From positions 104,978,988 to 105,042,987 of the forward strand of contig NC_085140.1 of the NCBI RefSeq assembly GCF_024139115.2: a stretch of DNA of 64,000 nucleotides, written 5' to 3'. The stretch's first letter is position 1. Each line of letters begins with the position of its first letter. This document shows, one piece after another, positions 54,071 to 64,000 of this stretch. The notes beneath the pieces are model-generated. The model saw nothing but the letters and a program-made list of their open reading frames with translations, did no database searches and had not been told where the DNA came from. Origin of the DNA: Armigeres subalbatus (Eukaryota; Arthropoda; Insecta; Diptera; Culicidae). Made by a program: the position numbers and the translations under genes.

Positions 54071-54410
54071 GAAATTATGAAAACTACTTCTAAATATTCT
54101 GGGAGGCCTTCCTTAGCCGTACAAATTTGGCCAGTTTCTCGCATAAGCTCGAAAACATAGCAATTCTCGGCGGTTTTATTAGTTCAAACAGAAGATATAT
54201 CGCTTATGCTTCTTCGCATGTTGAAACTGATCGATAGTTTTTGAAAAATATGCATTTTTTAGGGTTGGCCAAATTAGGCACCAAGGTGGTACACCGGTAC
54301 ACTTCCCCTATATGATTTATAGTTGGCGTTTGAGTGATAAAACGACCTACTTTTCCATACCAATGAAATGAGTGCTTTAATGAACATTATGCAACTCAAA
54401 TAGGTTGCAT

Positions 54411-55497
54411 AATAGTAGTTTGTGCAACTAGTTGCAAAAATATATTTTTTCAGCACGAGTTGTACCTTTATCCAACAAGGCTTGCCGAGTTGGATAAATA
54501 CTACGAGTGCTGAAAAAAATCGAGTTTTGCAATGAGTTGGACACGCTTTTTTTTGCAATGACGAAAAATGGACATTAATATGATAAATCTGTACCAGAAT
54601 TAAGTATAATTTACTCCACATGATCATTCTTGCCAATAAATTATGTTGCCGCAGAGAACAATCAGATTCTATGTTATCGTGTCACTTTGCATAGCTCGAC
54701 AAGCCTCGAAGCGATAGATGAATTTGCCTTCGGAAAATTCTGATGTTATGTCCATCAAACTATTTCATTTATTACGTGACACAGATAATACACTATTTGA
54801 ACACTATCCCAAGCTAATTCAACAAAATGTAGTCATGTAACTACTTTTCAGATGTTGGTTTCTCATTATTCATTATTTCATTATTCATTTCATTCCAAAA
54901 TGAGTGCTATAATATATTTGATGCAACCCATTTGAGTTGCATAATGTTCATCAAAGCACCCATTTCATTGGTGTGGAATAGTAGGCCGTTTTATCACTCA
55001 AAGTCGAACAGTAAACCAGGTATTATGATCAGGAATTGCAAAAAAATCCATTATAGAACTCATTTGGGTGCTTTAATGAAAAACCAGCACTTGAACAATA
55101 GTTACATGACCACATTTAGCTCAATTAGCTTGGGTGAGTGTTCAAATAATGTATTTTCTGTGTCACGTAATAAATGAAACAATTTGATGGGCATGACATT
55201 AAATTCTCTTTATGAAAAATCTTCATCGCTTTATGAAAATGAAATATGTTTAATTTCTGCATGATATTTTGGCAAGATTGATCATGTGAAATAAATAAAA
55301 TTGTACCATTTTGGTACAGATAGATCATATTAAAGCCCAGTTTTCGTCATTGCAAAAAATAGCGTGCGCAACTCGTTGCAAAACTCGATTTTTTCAGCAC
55401 TCGTCGTATTTATTCAACTCGGCAAGCCTCGTTGGATAAGCGTACAACTCGTGCTGAAAAAATCATCTTTTTGCCACTAGTTGTATGAACTACTATT
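54411..55497. mobile_element. long-TIR fold-back element, ~150-bp ends
   Basis: AATAGTAGTT at 54411 and its complement ending 55497 begin inverted arms of about 150 bases, each holding a smaller hairpin (TTTTTTCAGCACGAGTTGTA facing ACTCGTAGTATTT-like text). A second inverted block pairs 54715-54850 with 55080-55200 about the same centre. The middle (54905-55005) is an inverted copy of the outer left flank 54322-54415. No transposase frame. Confidence 0.75.
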
Positions 55498-56201
55498 TAC
55501 GTTACGTGCCCCTAAAAAAGGCCGTAAAATGAACATCCAAATTACCAAAACTTTGTACGATACTAGCCAGCTGAAAGTCTCGCTAATAAAGACATAAAAA
55601 AAACTTTGTTCCTTCTTTTTATTATTTTGATAAGCAAGAGCTTTTCGATAGATATACCAGATTTTTCAAATAGCTTTCGTAATTTTCAGTGATCATATTT
55701 ACGGCACTGTAGTGAAAAAAATAAAATCATTGTTTCAAATGGGCTTTCAAAGTGATGTTCATTTTTTTTTTCCAATTTCGTTTATTTGGTAGGCTCAGGC
55801 GTGTATAACACTTTACGGAGCCACGTTTCTTTGAGATATGTACAATCGACATAATCTTATTATTAAATTAGTAAGAGAGGGAAATAAGCCAACGTACTCG
55901 TGGTGACTCGAGGTTAGGTTTACAATGTTTAAGGATGGACGGGGATTAGGATTCGGGAATCAGGGAATCATCATAATCATGGAATTTCAGCAGCTCATCC
56001 GGTCATTTGGCGTCGGGGACGATGTGGTGTGTCGTCGTGCTCAAAGAATGGTTCGACTGGGAGCATCTTCCGGACGGCCAGAGCTACGGCGCTCTACGGG
56101 ACAGACAGACAGAGACAAAACAAAAAAAAACTTTGAAGAAAAAGAAAAAAACAAAAGTATTAGACTTCTGTGTCAGAGGAACAAAGAAAACCATAAATGG
56201 C

Positions 56202-57146
56202 TTACATATAGACCACATCACGGTCCCCCAAAACACCTATTATCCCCTGGAAGGGTTGTTTACCTCGGGCCACTAGGGTATCCAATAATTGCTCTCTGGA
56301 GACGTCGTTTTCCGAGCAGAACCAAACTACGTGATCGATGTCATCATAACCGGCTCCGCACCTACATAAGTTGCTATCGACAAGGTTTATTCTGTACAGA
56401 TGTGCGTTTAGTGAATAGTGATTAGACATAAGTCTCGACATCACGCGAATGAAGCCTCGACTTAAGTCCTCACCTCTGAACCACGCTCGCCCAGAAACTT
56501 TTGGAACTATAGAAAATAGCCACCGTCCAAGTTCGTTGTGTGTCCAATTTCTTTGCCAACTTTGAAGAGTACTCTGACGGACTAATGGGAAAAACTCGTT
56601 GCTCGAGAATTGTCTATCATAAACCTCACCTTCCTGTGCGCCCACCTTTGCCAGCGAGTCTGCCTTCTCATTGCCGTAGATTGAGCAGTGAGAAGGGACC
56701 CAAACAAAGGTAATCTTGAATGATCTTTCGATCAAAACACGCATCTGCTCTCTTATGTTTGTAAGAAAGTAAGATGCGTGCTTAACAGGTTTCATCGACC
56801 GGAGTGCCTCGATAGAACTAAGACTATCCGAGAAGATGAAATAATGGTCTACGGGCTGATTTGAAATTATCCCCAAAGCGAAGTTAATTGCTGCCAGCTC
56901 AGCAACATAAACCGAACACGGTTCCTGAAGTTTTCGGAAGGTGGTTGAAGTTACATTGAAAACACCGAAGCCAGTGGATCCGTTAATGCGAGAGCCATCA
57001 GTGAAATATCTGTTGTTGCAATTGACATGTTCATATTTTTCTGAAAAAAGGGAGGGAATAGAAAGATTTCGAAGGTGATCTGGTATTCCTTGAATAGCAT
57101 GTTTCATGTACAGATCGTATTCAATTGAGAAACTGTCATTGGTCAA
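56202..57146 (-). pseudogene. I-like RNase H domain and C-terminus
   Basis: Removes the RNA strand after reverse transcription. RYFTDGSRINGSTGFGVF (first Asp), SVYVAELAAINFAL (Glu), YFIFSDSLSSIEAL (second Asp) and VWVPSHCSIYGNEKADSLAK (His, Asn, Asp) give the complete D-E-D-D set in order. A C-terminal CX1CX8HX4C-like motif (LCRCGAGYDDIDHVVWFC) follows. The frame is intact for 314 codons; a frameshift near 57140 separates it from the RT. Confidence 0.9.
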
Positions 57147-57699
57147 CTCGAGGGGGAGTATAACATGGAAGACAAAGATCTGACGATATGTAGTTGAGAT
57201 AAACTCTTAAGAATCTTGACCGATGAACCAGTTCAAGCATATTGTCGAAGTTATCTAAGACAAGTGTGTTACTTGTTCCACATTTGATTAGTATTCTTAA
57301 TGAGAGCTCCCAGTAACGGTGCTTTAAAGGAGTGACTCCAGCAAGCACCTCCAGGCTCATGTTATGCGTTGAATGCATACAGCCAAGGGCAATACGCAAA
57401 CAACGATATTGAATTCGTTCCAATTTGATAAGGTGGCAATCAGCTGCTGAGAGGAAGCAGAAGGAACCGTACTCTAAAACAGAGAGAATAGTCGTTCTAT
57501 AGAGTTTGATGAGGTCTTCCGGGTGAGCACCCCACCATGTTCCGGAGATAGAACGTAGAAAATGAATCCTTTTCCGGCATTTCTCTATCAAATACTCAAT
57601 ATGAAGTCTCCAGGTGCATTTAGAATCAAACACGACCCCAAGGTATTTAGAAGATAAAGATTGGTTGATGTCATCAGGCTTGTAAAATGTCATCTGCAT
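57136..57699 (-). pseudogene. I-like RT thumb segment
   Basis: Contains KYLGVVFDSKCTWRLHIEYL, IKLYRTTILSVLEYGSFCF and LERIQYRCLRIALGCMHSTH, the standard post-palm blocks of I/jockey-type RTs. Its N-terminal junction is the MITE-like insertion at 57678-58062. Confidence 0.85.
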
Positions 57700-58062
57700 G
57701 TAATTTGACTAATTTGTTCATAACTTTCTTTAGAAGCAAAATTTCTTCCATAATTTTGAATGTACTCATAACGCTTGAGTAGGGTTATATTGTCGTACAA
57801 GGGTACATTGCTCTAAGTATAACATCAAAGGATGGAGAGTGAAAACTCTCCAAAATGTCTCGTGTGATTTGACATAATGTCATTTGAATGACATTTTGCC
57901 TCCCACGCCCCAGATTACATATTTACAGCAAAGTCTCGTTAGACAAAGTTGTAGGCCCATTTAACCGCTATAAGTTCGTCATACAACATGATTTGATAGC
58001 TACCTTCTGAAAAAAGTTCTGGGAAAATTATACAAACGAATGCAAATGACATTTTACAACAC
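57678..58062. mobile_element. TIR element inside the I-like RT
   Basis: The ends TTGTAAAATGTCATCTGCAT and the complement of TTGTAAAATGTCATTTGCAT face each other; similar ATGTCATTTGAATGACATTT sits in the middle. It separates RT residues QLNDDIQ from KPDDINQSL. Flank duplication not clear. About 385 bases, non-coding. Confidence 0.75.
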
Positions 58063-58318
58063 TGGATGTCATCATTCAACTGCTTTAGTTCCAGTTGAGC
58101 AGAGTACCGCTTCTTAGTAAACACAACCAACTGAGTTTTTTGCGGTGAAAACTCGATCCCCAAATGTCTGGCCCAAACAGTCAGATTATCCAGGGTACTT
58201 TGCAATGGTCCTTGCAAGACAGCTGCACATGGACCTCTTAGAGAGACCACGGCATCATCTGCAAGTTGTCTGAGCGTGCATTGTCCTTCCAAACAATTGT
58301 CAATATCTTTAACATAGA
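57939..58318 (-). pseudogene. I-like RT palm segment with ADD box
   Basis: From 58318 the frame reads VYVKDIDNCLEGQCTLRQLA, DDAVVSLRG (catalytic DD), then LTVWARHLGIEFSPQKTQLV and FTKKRYSA before running into the inserted TIR element. Its natural upstream neighbour is the segment ending LLYNFYVK at 58582. Confidence 0.85.
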
Positions 58319-58375
58319 CTTGTCCTAAGACGAGTTTATACCATCCCATTGAATTCCACCACTTAATTGTATCTT

Positions 58376-58421
58376 GACAGATACGTATTTCGACCTCAAC
58401 AGTAAGGCCGTCTTCAGTGTC
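58376..58421 (-). ncRNA. hammerhead-ribozyme-like motif, left arm
   Basis: Exact inverted copy of the motif at 58443-58488, so both strands carry one. The two are head to head about 21 bases apart. In a transcript through both, the long hairpin would compete with ribozyme folding. Confidence 0.62.
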
Positions 58422-58442
58422 TCGTACTTGACTCGACTACGA

Positions 58443-58488
58443 GACACTGAAGACGGCCTTACTGTTGAGGTCGAAATACGTATCTGTC
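58443..58488 (+). ncRNA. hammerhead-ribozyme-like motif, right arm
   Basis: In RNA letters: stem I GACA (58443-58446) with UGUC (58485-58488); core CUGAAGA (58447-58453, fits CUGANGA); stem II GGCCU (58455-58459) with AGGUC (58468-58472) around an 8-base loop; GAAA (58473-58476); stem III AUAC/GUAU with no loop (58476-58483); cleavage expected after C58484 (GUAUC). The order fits a type I hammerhead with minimal stem III as in Penelope-like elements. One extra C (58454) between core and stem II may weaken it. Confidence 0.65.
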
Positions 58489-58581
58489 AAGATACAATTA
58501 AGTGGTGGAATTCAATGGGATGGTATAAACTCGTCTTAGGACAAGTGAAGACATTCCACTAAAAAGCTCAAAATAATTTTC

Positions 58582-59690
58582 TTATTTAACATAGAAATTA
58601 TAAAGCAAGGGACTTAAACATGAACCTTGGGGAAGACCCATGTAGCTATTTCTGGAAGTTGTCAGAGTGCCGAGTGTAAAATTCATTTGTTTTTCTGACA
58701 ACAAATTGTACAAGAAATTATTCAAAATAACGGGCAATCCATTACTGTGCAGATTGTCTGACAGCACTTTTATGGAAACTGAATCAAAAGCGCCCTTAAT
58801 ATCCAAGAATACTGAAGCCAATTGCTCCTTGTGCGCAAAGGCCAGCTGTATATCTGAAGAGAGCAACGCTAGACAATCATTTGTTCCTTTACCTTTACGA
58901 AATCCAAACTGAGTATTTGAGAGTAATGCATTTTGTTCAACCCAATGGTCGATTCTTGAAAGGATCATTTTTTCCAATAATTTTCTCATGCATGAAAGCA
59001 TGGCAATCGGTCGGTAGGAATTGTAATCAGACGCTGGTTTCCCAGGCTTTTGAATAGCTATTACTTTGACCTGTCGCCATTCTGGTGGTACGATGTTGTA
59101 CTCCATGAAACAGTTGTACAGGTCAAGTAACCGTCTTTTTGCGATATCTGGGAGATTTTTAAGAAGATTGAATTTGATGTTATCGCATCCCGGAGCAGAG
59201 TTATTCGATGAAAGAAGAGACATAGAAAGTTCCAGCATTGAGAATGGCCCATCCAAAGAACCGGGATCAGTGACTGATTCTCGAAATAGCGGTTCTGCTG
59301 GTACGGAATCTGGACAGACCTTTTTTGCGAAATTGAATATCCATCGGTTGGAGTATTCTTCACTCTCGTTGGTGGAAATGCGGTTCCGCATGTTGCGGGC
59401 CGTTTTCCAAAGTGTTGTCATTGAGGTTTCTCGCGATAGTCCCTCGACAAAACGTCGCCAGTAGCTACGTTTTTTAGCCTTGAGAAGATTTTTGAGCTTT
59501 CTTTAGGCCTCAAATACTCTTCAAAAAGCTCAGACCTTCCGTGTTTACGAGAGGCCTTGAAGGCATCAGATTTCTCAGAATACAACTTAGTACATTCATC
59601 ATCCCATCCAGGAGTGGCTGGTCTTCTTATGACAGATGTACTTGGAACGCGTCGTTTCTGAGCTTCCAGTGCGCTTTGATGAATCAATTC
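58582..59690 (-). pseudogene. I-like RT fingers and palm
   Basis: The frame 59421-58582 has NSAPGCDNIKFNLLKNLPDI, VIAIQKPGKPASDYNSYRPI, QFGFRKGKGTNDCLALL, SVFLDIKGAFDSV (catalytic Asp) and YMGLPQGSCLSPLLYNFYVK. An upstream frame (59687-59418) carries the linker (TPGWDDECTKLYSEKSDAFK, KESSKIFSRLKNV). One frameshift lies near 59430. The chain ends where the hairpin insertion starts. Confidence 0.87.
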
Positions 59691-59699
59691 GGTAAGGAA

Positions 59700-60470
59700 T
59701 CGATACTCATCCAGTGGCGGAAGAATATCAGTTGATTCAATACCAATTTTTACCGCCGATGCAAATTTTTGCCAGTCAATGTTTTTCGTGAGATCGAAAG
59801 GAACATTAACTGGCTCAGATTCCTAATAGCCACTCTTAATGGTGGTGGCTATCGGCATATGGTCACTACCGTGGGGATAACCTTCCACGTGCAATCTAAC
59901 GATAGTGAATTAGAACAGAAAGACAGATCAATACGGCTTTGTTGACCGTTTGGTCCTATGCGAGTGACTTCACCAGGGGTCTAAATATTCAACTTGAAAT
60001 CGTCACACAAATCATAGAAAATAGGCGCTCTATAATCGTCATACGTTTCGCCCCATCCAATACCATGTGCGTTCATATCACCCAATATCAATACTGGAGA
60101 TGATAGGAGGAGACTGCGCTCCAAAAATGTCGACGATTGATAGAGGCATTTGGAGGAATGTACACTGAAGCTATGCAAAGATCTTTATTCTTCACATTTA
60201 CTTGGCACGCGACGATTTCTAAGCCGGGAACAGTCGGAATGGGAATTCTGTAGAAGGAGTAGCATTTTTGATCCCCAAAAGAACGCCACCATAATGATCA
60301 TCCCGATCTTGGCGAATAATGTTAAAATCGTGGAAGTTGATTTCATCTTCAGAAGAAAGCCATGTTTCACAGAGAGCAAATACATCACAATCGGAATTGC
60401 GAATCAAAAACTTGAACACGTCCAATTTATTTTTAGACTATGACAGTTCCACTGCAGCACAGTGATTGTA
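59700..60470 (-). pseudogene. I-like endonuclease, frameshifted
   Basis: APE-type. ITVLQWNCHSLK (about 60460-60430) starts the domain; after a frame change DVFALCETWLSSEDEINFH (catalytic Glu) and GGVLLGIKNATPS follow, and further on SPVLILGDMNAHGIGWGETY (catalytic Asp). At least two frameshifts break it. It cuts genomic DNA to start target-primed reverse transcription in intact elements. Confidence 0.82.
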
Positions 60471-60479
60471 TCTTGTATG

Positions 60480-61740
60480 GCCGTATTATCCATCGAAAGA
60501 TACAATTTCTGCAAGAAGGGCCATGAAACAGTCAATTGCTTCAGATAACTTTCTACTGTTGGAATAAAGAGGTCAATGATTGGCCTCAATGAATCCGGAA
60601 TATTGAAAAGATTCAAAAAGCGGTCCACGAGGTCCTTAAAGGATATCAATCCTCGCTTGGACGAGATTCTCTTTTCGGAAGTGCGAGTAGCATTTTCCTT
60701 TTCATTGATAATCCTAGCCGGATGTTTCTTAGGAACATCGGTTTTAGGCAATGGTGGGAATGTCTTAGAGCAGCAGGGATCTGCAGTGAAGACTGGTTGC
60801 TTCGGGATTTTAAATAATCCCCCATTGCCTTCAGATTTTGCCAAGCCTTTATGGATGACTTTTGTTTTCTTACGGCGCGATCCCGGGGAAGACGGTTGCT
60901 TCCTCTTTTCGGGCGCGTGTACCTCCGAAGAATCATCCATATCGGCTGCGTCAGAGTCCGATTCATCAATGGAGATGGAATCATAATAGTCACTTACTTG
61001 AACGGCAGCTGAAAAAGCAGTCTTTGCGGTGGCAGTGGCGGATGTGTCTTGCGTTTTAACCATTTCCGCATAAGACTGCTTGGAGCGCTGTACTGGTAGG
61101 TATCCTCCCGATGTCTTTGGAAACATTTACCACAAAGTGGTTTGTTGTCACAAAACTCGACAGTGTGACCTAATTGTTTGCAGTTGGTACAATTAAATAC
61201 CCTTGGTACAAACAAACGCACCGGAAATAACATATTCTCGATATCTACATATTTTGGGAGCATCGAACCGGCGAACGTCACCCGAAGCGAGCCTGACTTA
61301 CCATCTACTGTGGTTGCTGAATGCAATTCCTTGCAGTCCAGGATATCCACGGTAGATTGCAGGGCATTCTTTAAGCGACCTTTCCCTGCAAGCACATCCT
61401 TGCAAGTTAAGCTCGCTGCGTTGATCACACCTTCTATTTCGACCTCCCGCGAGGGGACATAAACTAAATATTCAATGTTGTACGCCCTGTCGCCAGCAAT
61501 TTCATTCGCCACCTGGTATGTAGGTGCGGTGATGCGTAGCTTGTTTCAGTTGATTTGATTGAATTCAAGCTTCGTAAAACGACGCGTCAAGTCTCGTTTG
61601 ATGCCGAGAAAATCTAGGCTTTTCGCTTTCTGCCGAAAGTAAACAACCCAAGGGCCAGGCGAAGATGCCTGGTAAAACCGTGTGCGAACCTCTTTCGGTG
61701 GCTCACCACCTCCCATAGTCTCTGCTTCCATTCTCACCCC
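60480..61740 (-). pseudogene. I-like ORF1 (gag) with CCHC knuckle
   Basis: The start is near 61737 (MRMEAETMGGGEPPKEVRTR). A stop at 61546 separates this from the main frame 61545-60994, containing EYLVYVPSREVEIEGVINAA and CTNCKQLGHTVEFC (CX2CX4HX4C), then LCGKCFQRH. A frameshift near 61125 leads to an acidic/basic tail (SDSDAADMDDSSEVH, KRKQPSSPGSRRKKTK). In that last frame no stop lies between ORF1 and the endonuclease start at 60460. Confidence 0.82.
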
Positions 61741-62099
61741 GAGAGGTGGAAAGACAATTCTGTCTTATACTAACTTAAAACTATTAGCGAATCAGAAAAA
61801 AATAATAAAAAAAAACTAATCCAATTGATTTCAATCAGTCCCGCTCCAAAAGGAGAACAATAAAACAAAATCTGCCACTTATCTGTGCTGCTGCTGTAGG
61901 TAGCAGCAGAAACAATAGCTCGCTTTACTGGCGTCGCCAGAAGCATCTACTTCGCTCGCCGACAGTGATCGCCTTGGATCCGTAGGTAGGCACCACACAA
62001 TAGACTCGCACTACCGAACAACACCCGCGATGAGACACAGCACACACGTCTGGCTCGTTCGAACTATCGGCACGGAATGATAATGTTCATTTTACCTTC

Positions 62100-62535
62100 A
62101 GACAGTGTTCGTTCATTTTACCTGCACTATTTTCGAACATATAAATTTTGAATGTTTTTTATTTCAAAGAAAAACTATCAGAAACAATTTTTATTAGAGA
62201 ACAAACTGTTCAATACTAAATGAATAATGAATGTGTGTTAAATTGTTGGATTGAGTGGTAAAACTAGCAAATTATCCTCGTGTTATGACTGCATTCAATG
62301 CAAGACCTTAACGTGTTCATTTTACCACCTTTTCCTCTACATGAGGGATACGCACTGCGTGAATGAAAAACCGCGTAGACCCCAAAATCTGCGTAAAGAA
62401 CGGCGTATGTCCCATAATCTGCATTAAAATAGTCGCATAAAAACCCAGTGTTGTTTTAATCCTTAAAAAGTCCCCTCCATTCCACGCGATCCGTGAACAC
62501 ACATTTGCCAGCCACGTGGTTTACGGAGGTTCCTT
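62100..62535. other. AT-rich flank of the I-like element
   Basis: Repeats of the TGTTCATTTTACC word on either side of the LINE show its target was already a repetitive, TGAACA-rich sequence. No ORF. Confidence 0.4.
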
Positions 62536-62716
62536 CCCAAGCAACCAAAAGTTCGGATTTTACTTAAATTTGTTCCAAACCGAACCTTGAGTTCCAAGCA
62601 CATTAACGGATTTTCAAAGATCGCTCTAGCGCTCCCACCATACTAAAAATTACTTAAAATGCGCGTGCTGATTAAGCCAAAACATCCCCTCCTATCCGAA
62701 CTTTTGGTTGCTTGGG
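62536..62716. mobile_element. MITE with 23-bp TIR
   Basis: CCCAAGCAACCAAAAGTTCG(GAT) at the left is exactly complementary to the right end; flanking TT on both sides. 181 bases, non-coding. Confidence 0.88.
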
Positions 62717-62719
62717 TTA

Positions 62720-64000
62720 AATCTTGTTCCACCTGATCGGCGTTTAGAGAACTGTTCGGCCCTCTATTCGGCATCGGAAAATCTCAAACTGCATTCCTAA
62801 CGTCTCATAAATCCCATACCGTACCGTTTTGACCGTTCCGAATTTGCCGACAAAGCGCACAATCGCCAAAAGATCGGTTCGATTCTCGGTAATTAAATAG
62901 CATGCATCCCGTCGCAGCCATCGACACATTAGCTGAATAACAAATCACTTTGGGAACGCAATGTCCCATCACAATCGATTGTTTGTTCTAAATTTTTATT
63001 GTCTTTTGCCTTATTGGTAAGTGATGCGGCCGGATGGCCAATCGAACCGCGCTGACGCGCAACGGGTGGTGCCCGGAATGTGTCATTCATTGTCTTGTCC
63101 GGGCGGGGGGCCACTTGGTGAGCGGTCCTCTCCTCATTATCAAACAATCGACCGCTGCTAATGATGGTTTTATGAGCTTTTTATCGTGTTCCCGGGTCTA
63201 ATGCTAATTCCAAGCATTCATTCAAGTGTGTAACACAAACGTCGTCGGTATGTCTGTAGTTGCAGTCGGCGGTGGTTCTTTCTTCTAAAATCATAAGCCG
63301 AAAAGTTTTACACTTGCTTAGAATGGCGATAATTTGGCTTTCCCAATAAATTCCTCGTTCGATTGTTTAGAATTATTGTTTTTCGGTAGCCAGATTGAGC
63401 CATGTTCTCGGAAATGCACGAGGAGAATATATTAGCTCTTCCATCAAGCCTCATAAGCGAATTGAAATCCATTAATCTTGACCAGACATTTTTCATGCTA
63501 ATTCGAACAATGTCGACGATTTGGAGAAATCGATAAATGTTTTAAGTGAGACGTGCTCGGAAAGAGGTATTAATTGTGGCTGGTGATCGAGCGATGTATA
63601 TTTTTCGTTCCCGAACGATTCTGTGTTATTAAGTGCATGAATAACATAAACCGCGGGCTATTCAAATGGTTTACTTTACTGAATTACTGTTGACAAAATT
63701 ATCAGTACCTAACTAAGATGCTATCGAATCAGCAGCAGCGAATGGCGCGACTACTTATTTCTTTGAGCAGTAAACTATTGTTAGTAGAAGAAAAACAACA
63801 AAATATGTACTTTTTCTTCTGTTTCATCAATAAATGAGTGGAAGCATAATTTGAAAACCAACGCGATTTTTTTCTACAAATGGGTAATTTAAATCTAATC
63901 TATAGAAAAAAAAATATTTCAAAATTTGACAACTAACAATCGAGCAAGTCACTTGAAAATGTAAAGAGACTGCTATTTAACTTTTGATTGAGGGGCTTAG
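62720..64000. other. intergenic sequence
   Basis: No gene recognised; moderate GC to about 63250, then AT-rich to the end. Short minus-strand ORFs lack motifs. Confidence 0.45.

Larger units (their letters stand above)
58319..58584. mobile_element. 108-bp-arm hairpin insertion (Penelope-like relic)
   Basis: The arms 58319-58426 and 58438-58545 are exactly complementary over 108 bases with an 11-base spacer CTTGACTCGAC; a 39-base tail follows. TTTAACATAGA is duplicated at 58308-58318 and 58585-58595, so it moved in as a unit and split the I-like RT between YVK and DID. Each arm encodes a hammerhead-like core (see the ncRNA entries). Hammerheads and inverted terminal copies are known in Penelope-like retroelements, hence the assignment by inference. 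Confidence 0.8.
55766..62082 (-). mobile_element. full-length I-like LINE, two nested insertions
   Basis: On the minus strand: 5' region from about 62082, ORF1 (gag) 61737-60480, endonuclease 60460-59700, RT 59690-57136, RNase H 57146-56202, 3' region with AATAAA and an A run at 55762-55771 (T run on +). ATGTTCATTTT flanks it at 55755-55765 and 62083-62093, an 11-bp target duplication. Presence of an RNase H domain after the RT puts it with I/LOA-type elements. Insertions at 57678-58062 and 58319-58584 and several frameshifts disable it. Confidence 0.88.

Noticed and set aside
56202..57146. Host RNase H gene
   Set aside because: The frame continues the RT of a LINE with defined ends and carries LINE-type C-terminal motifs.

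Overview
The window looks like a culicine mosquito chromosome segment, probably Aedes-type. One recognisable host gene with long introns sits in a mosaic of decayed non-LTR retrotransposons, short terminal-inverted-repeat (TIR) elements, fold-back hairpins, SINE-like pieces and satellites. This assignment is inference from the protein similarity and the element mix; no species search was possible.

Bases 1-14643 hold the 3' part of a gene read on the + strand that I identify as ced-6 (GULP1 homologue), an engulfment adaptor. Six exons (5163-5410, 5472-5572, 5631-5922, 5996-6111, 6244-6921, 14575-14643) join in phase and give 500 C-terminal residues: the end of the PTB domain, a leucine zipper, DLFG motifs, an NPF motif and a short acidic C-terminus. 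The upstream intron contains about 5 kb of a C-free G/T/A satellite (1-5040), itself carrying a ~2.83 kb higher-order duplication. The 7.65 kb last intron contains a broken minus-strand LINE, which is split by a 0.7 kb segment carrying a second array of the same 12-bp satellite monomer.

From 15 kb to 47 kb no host gene is convincing. This part holds a jockey-type remnant, nested TIR elements with clear target-site duplications (17.6-18.5 kb), a SINE-like insertion with 25-bp flanking repeats, a nearly full but mutated LINE (20.3-23.3 kb), a 5'-truncated RTE-like LINE ending in a TACT-type repeat (24.57-27.2 kb), a dead mariner, a 131-bp tandem repeat field (34.5-35.6 kb), a LINE fragment split by a 740-bp TIR element (36.4-37.8 kb), and two independent insertions of one hAT-type MITE (38.6 and 39.7 kb). 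A 108-codon minus-strand ORF with a signal-peptide-like start at 28.2-28.5 kb is the only other candidate gene and is weak.

From 47 kb to 64 kb, an R1-clade (Waldo-like) LINE lacking nearly all of its pol gene sits in a CA microsatellite within an older repeat (47.3-50.4 kb). A ~6.3 kb I-like LINE with gag, endonuclease, RT and RNase H spans 55.77-62.08 kb on the minus strand with an 11-bp target duplication. That LINE is interrupted twice. One interruption is a perfect 108-bp-arm hairpin with its own 11-bp target duplication, in which each arm carries a hammerhead-ribozyme-like core; this is the most interesting object in the window and points to a Penelope-like retroelement origin.
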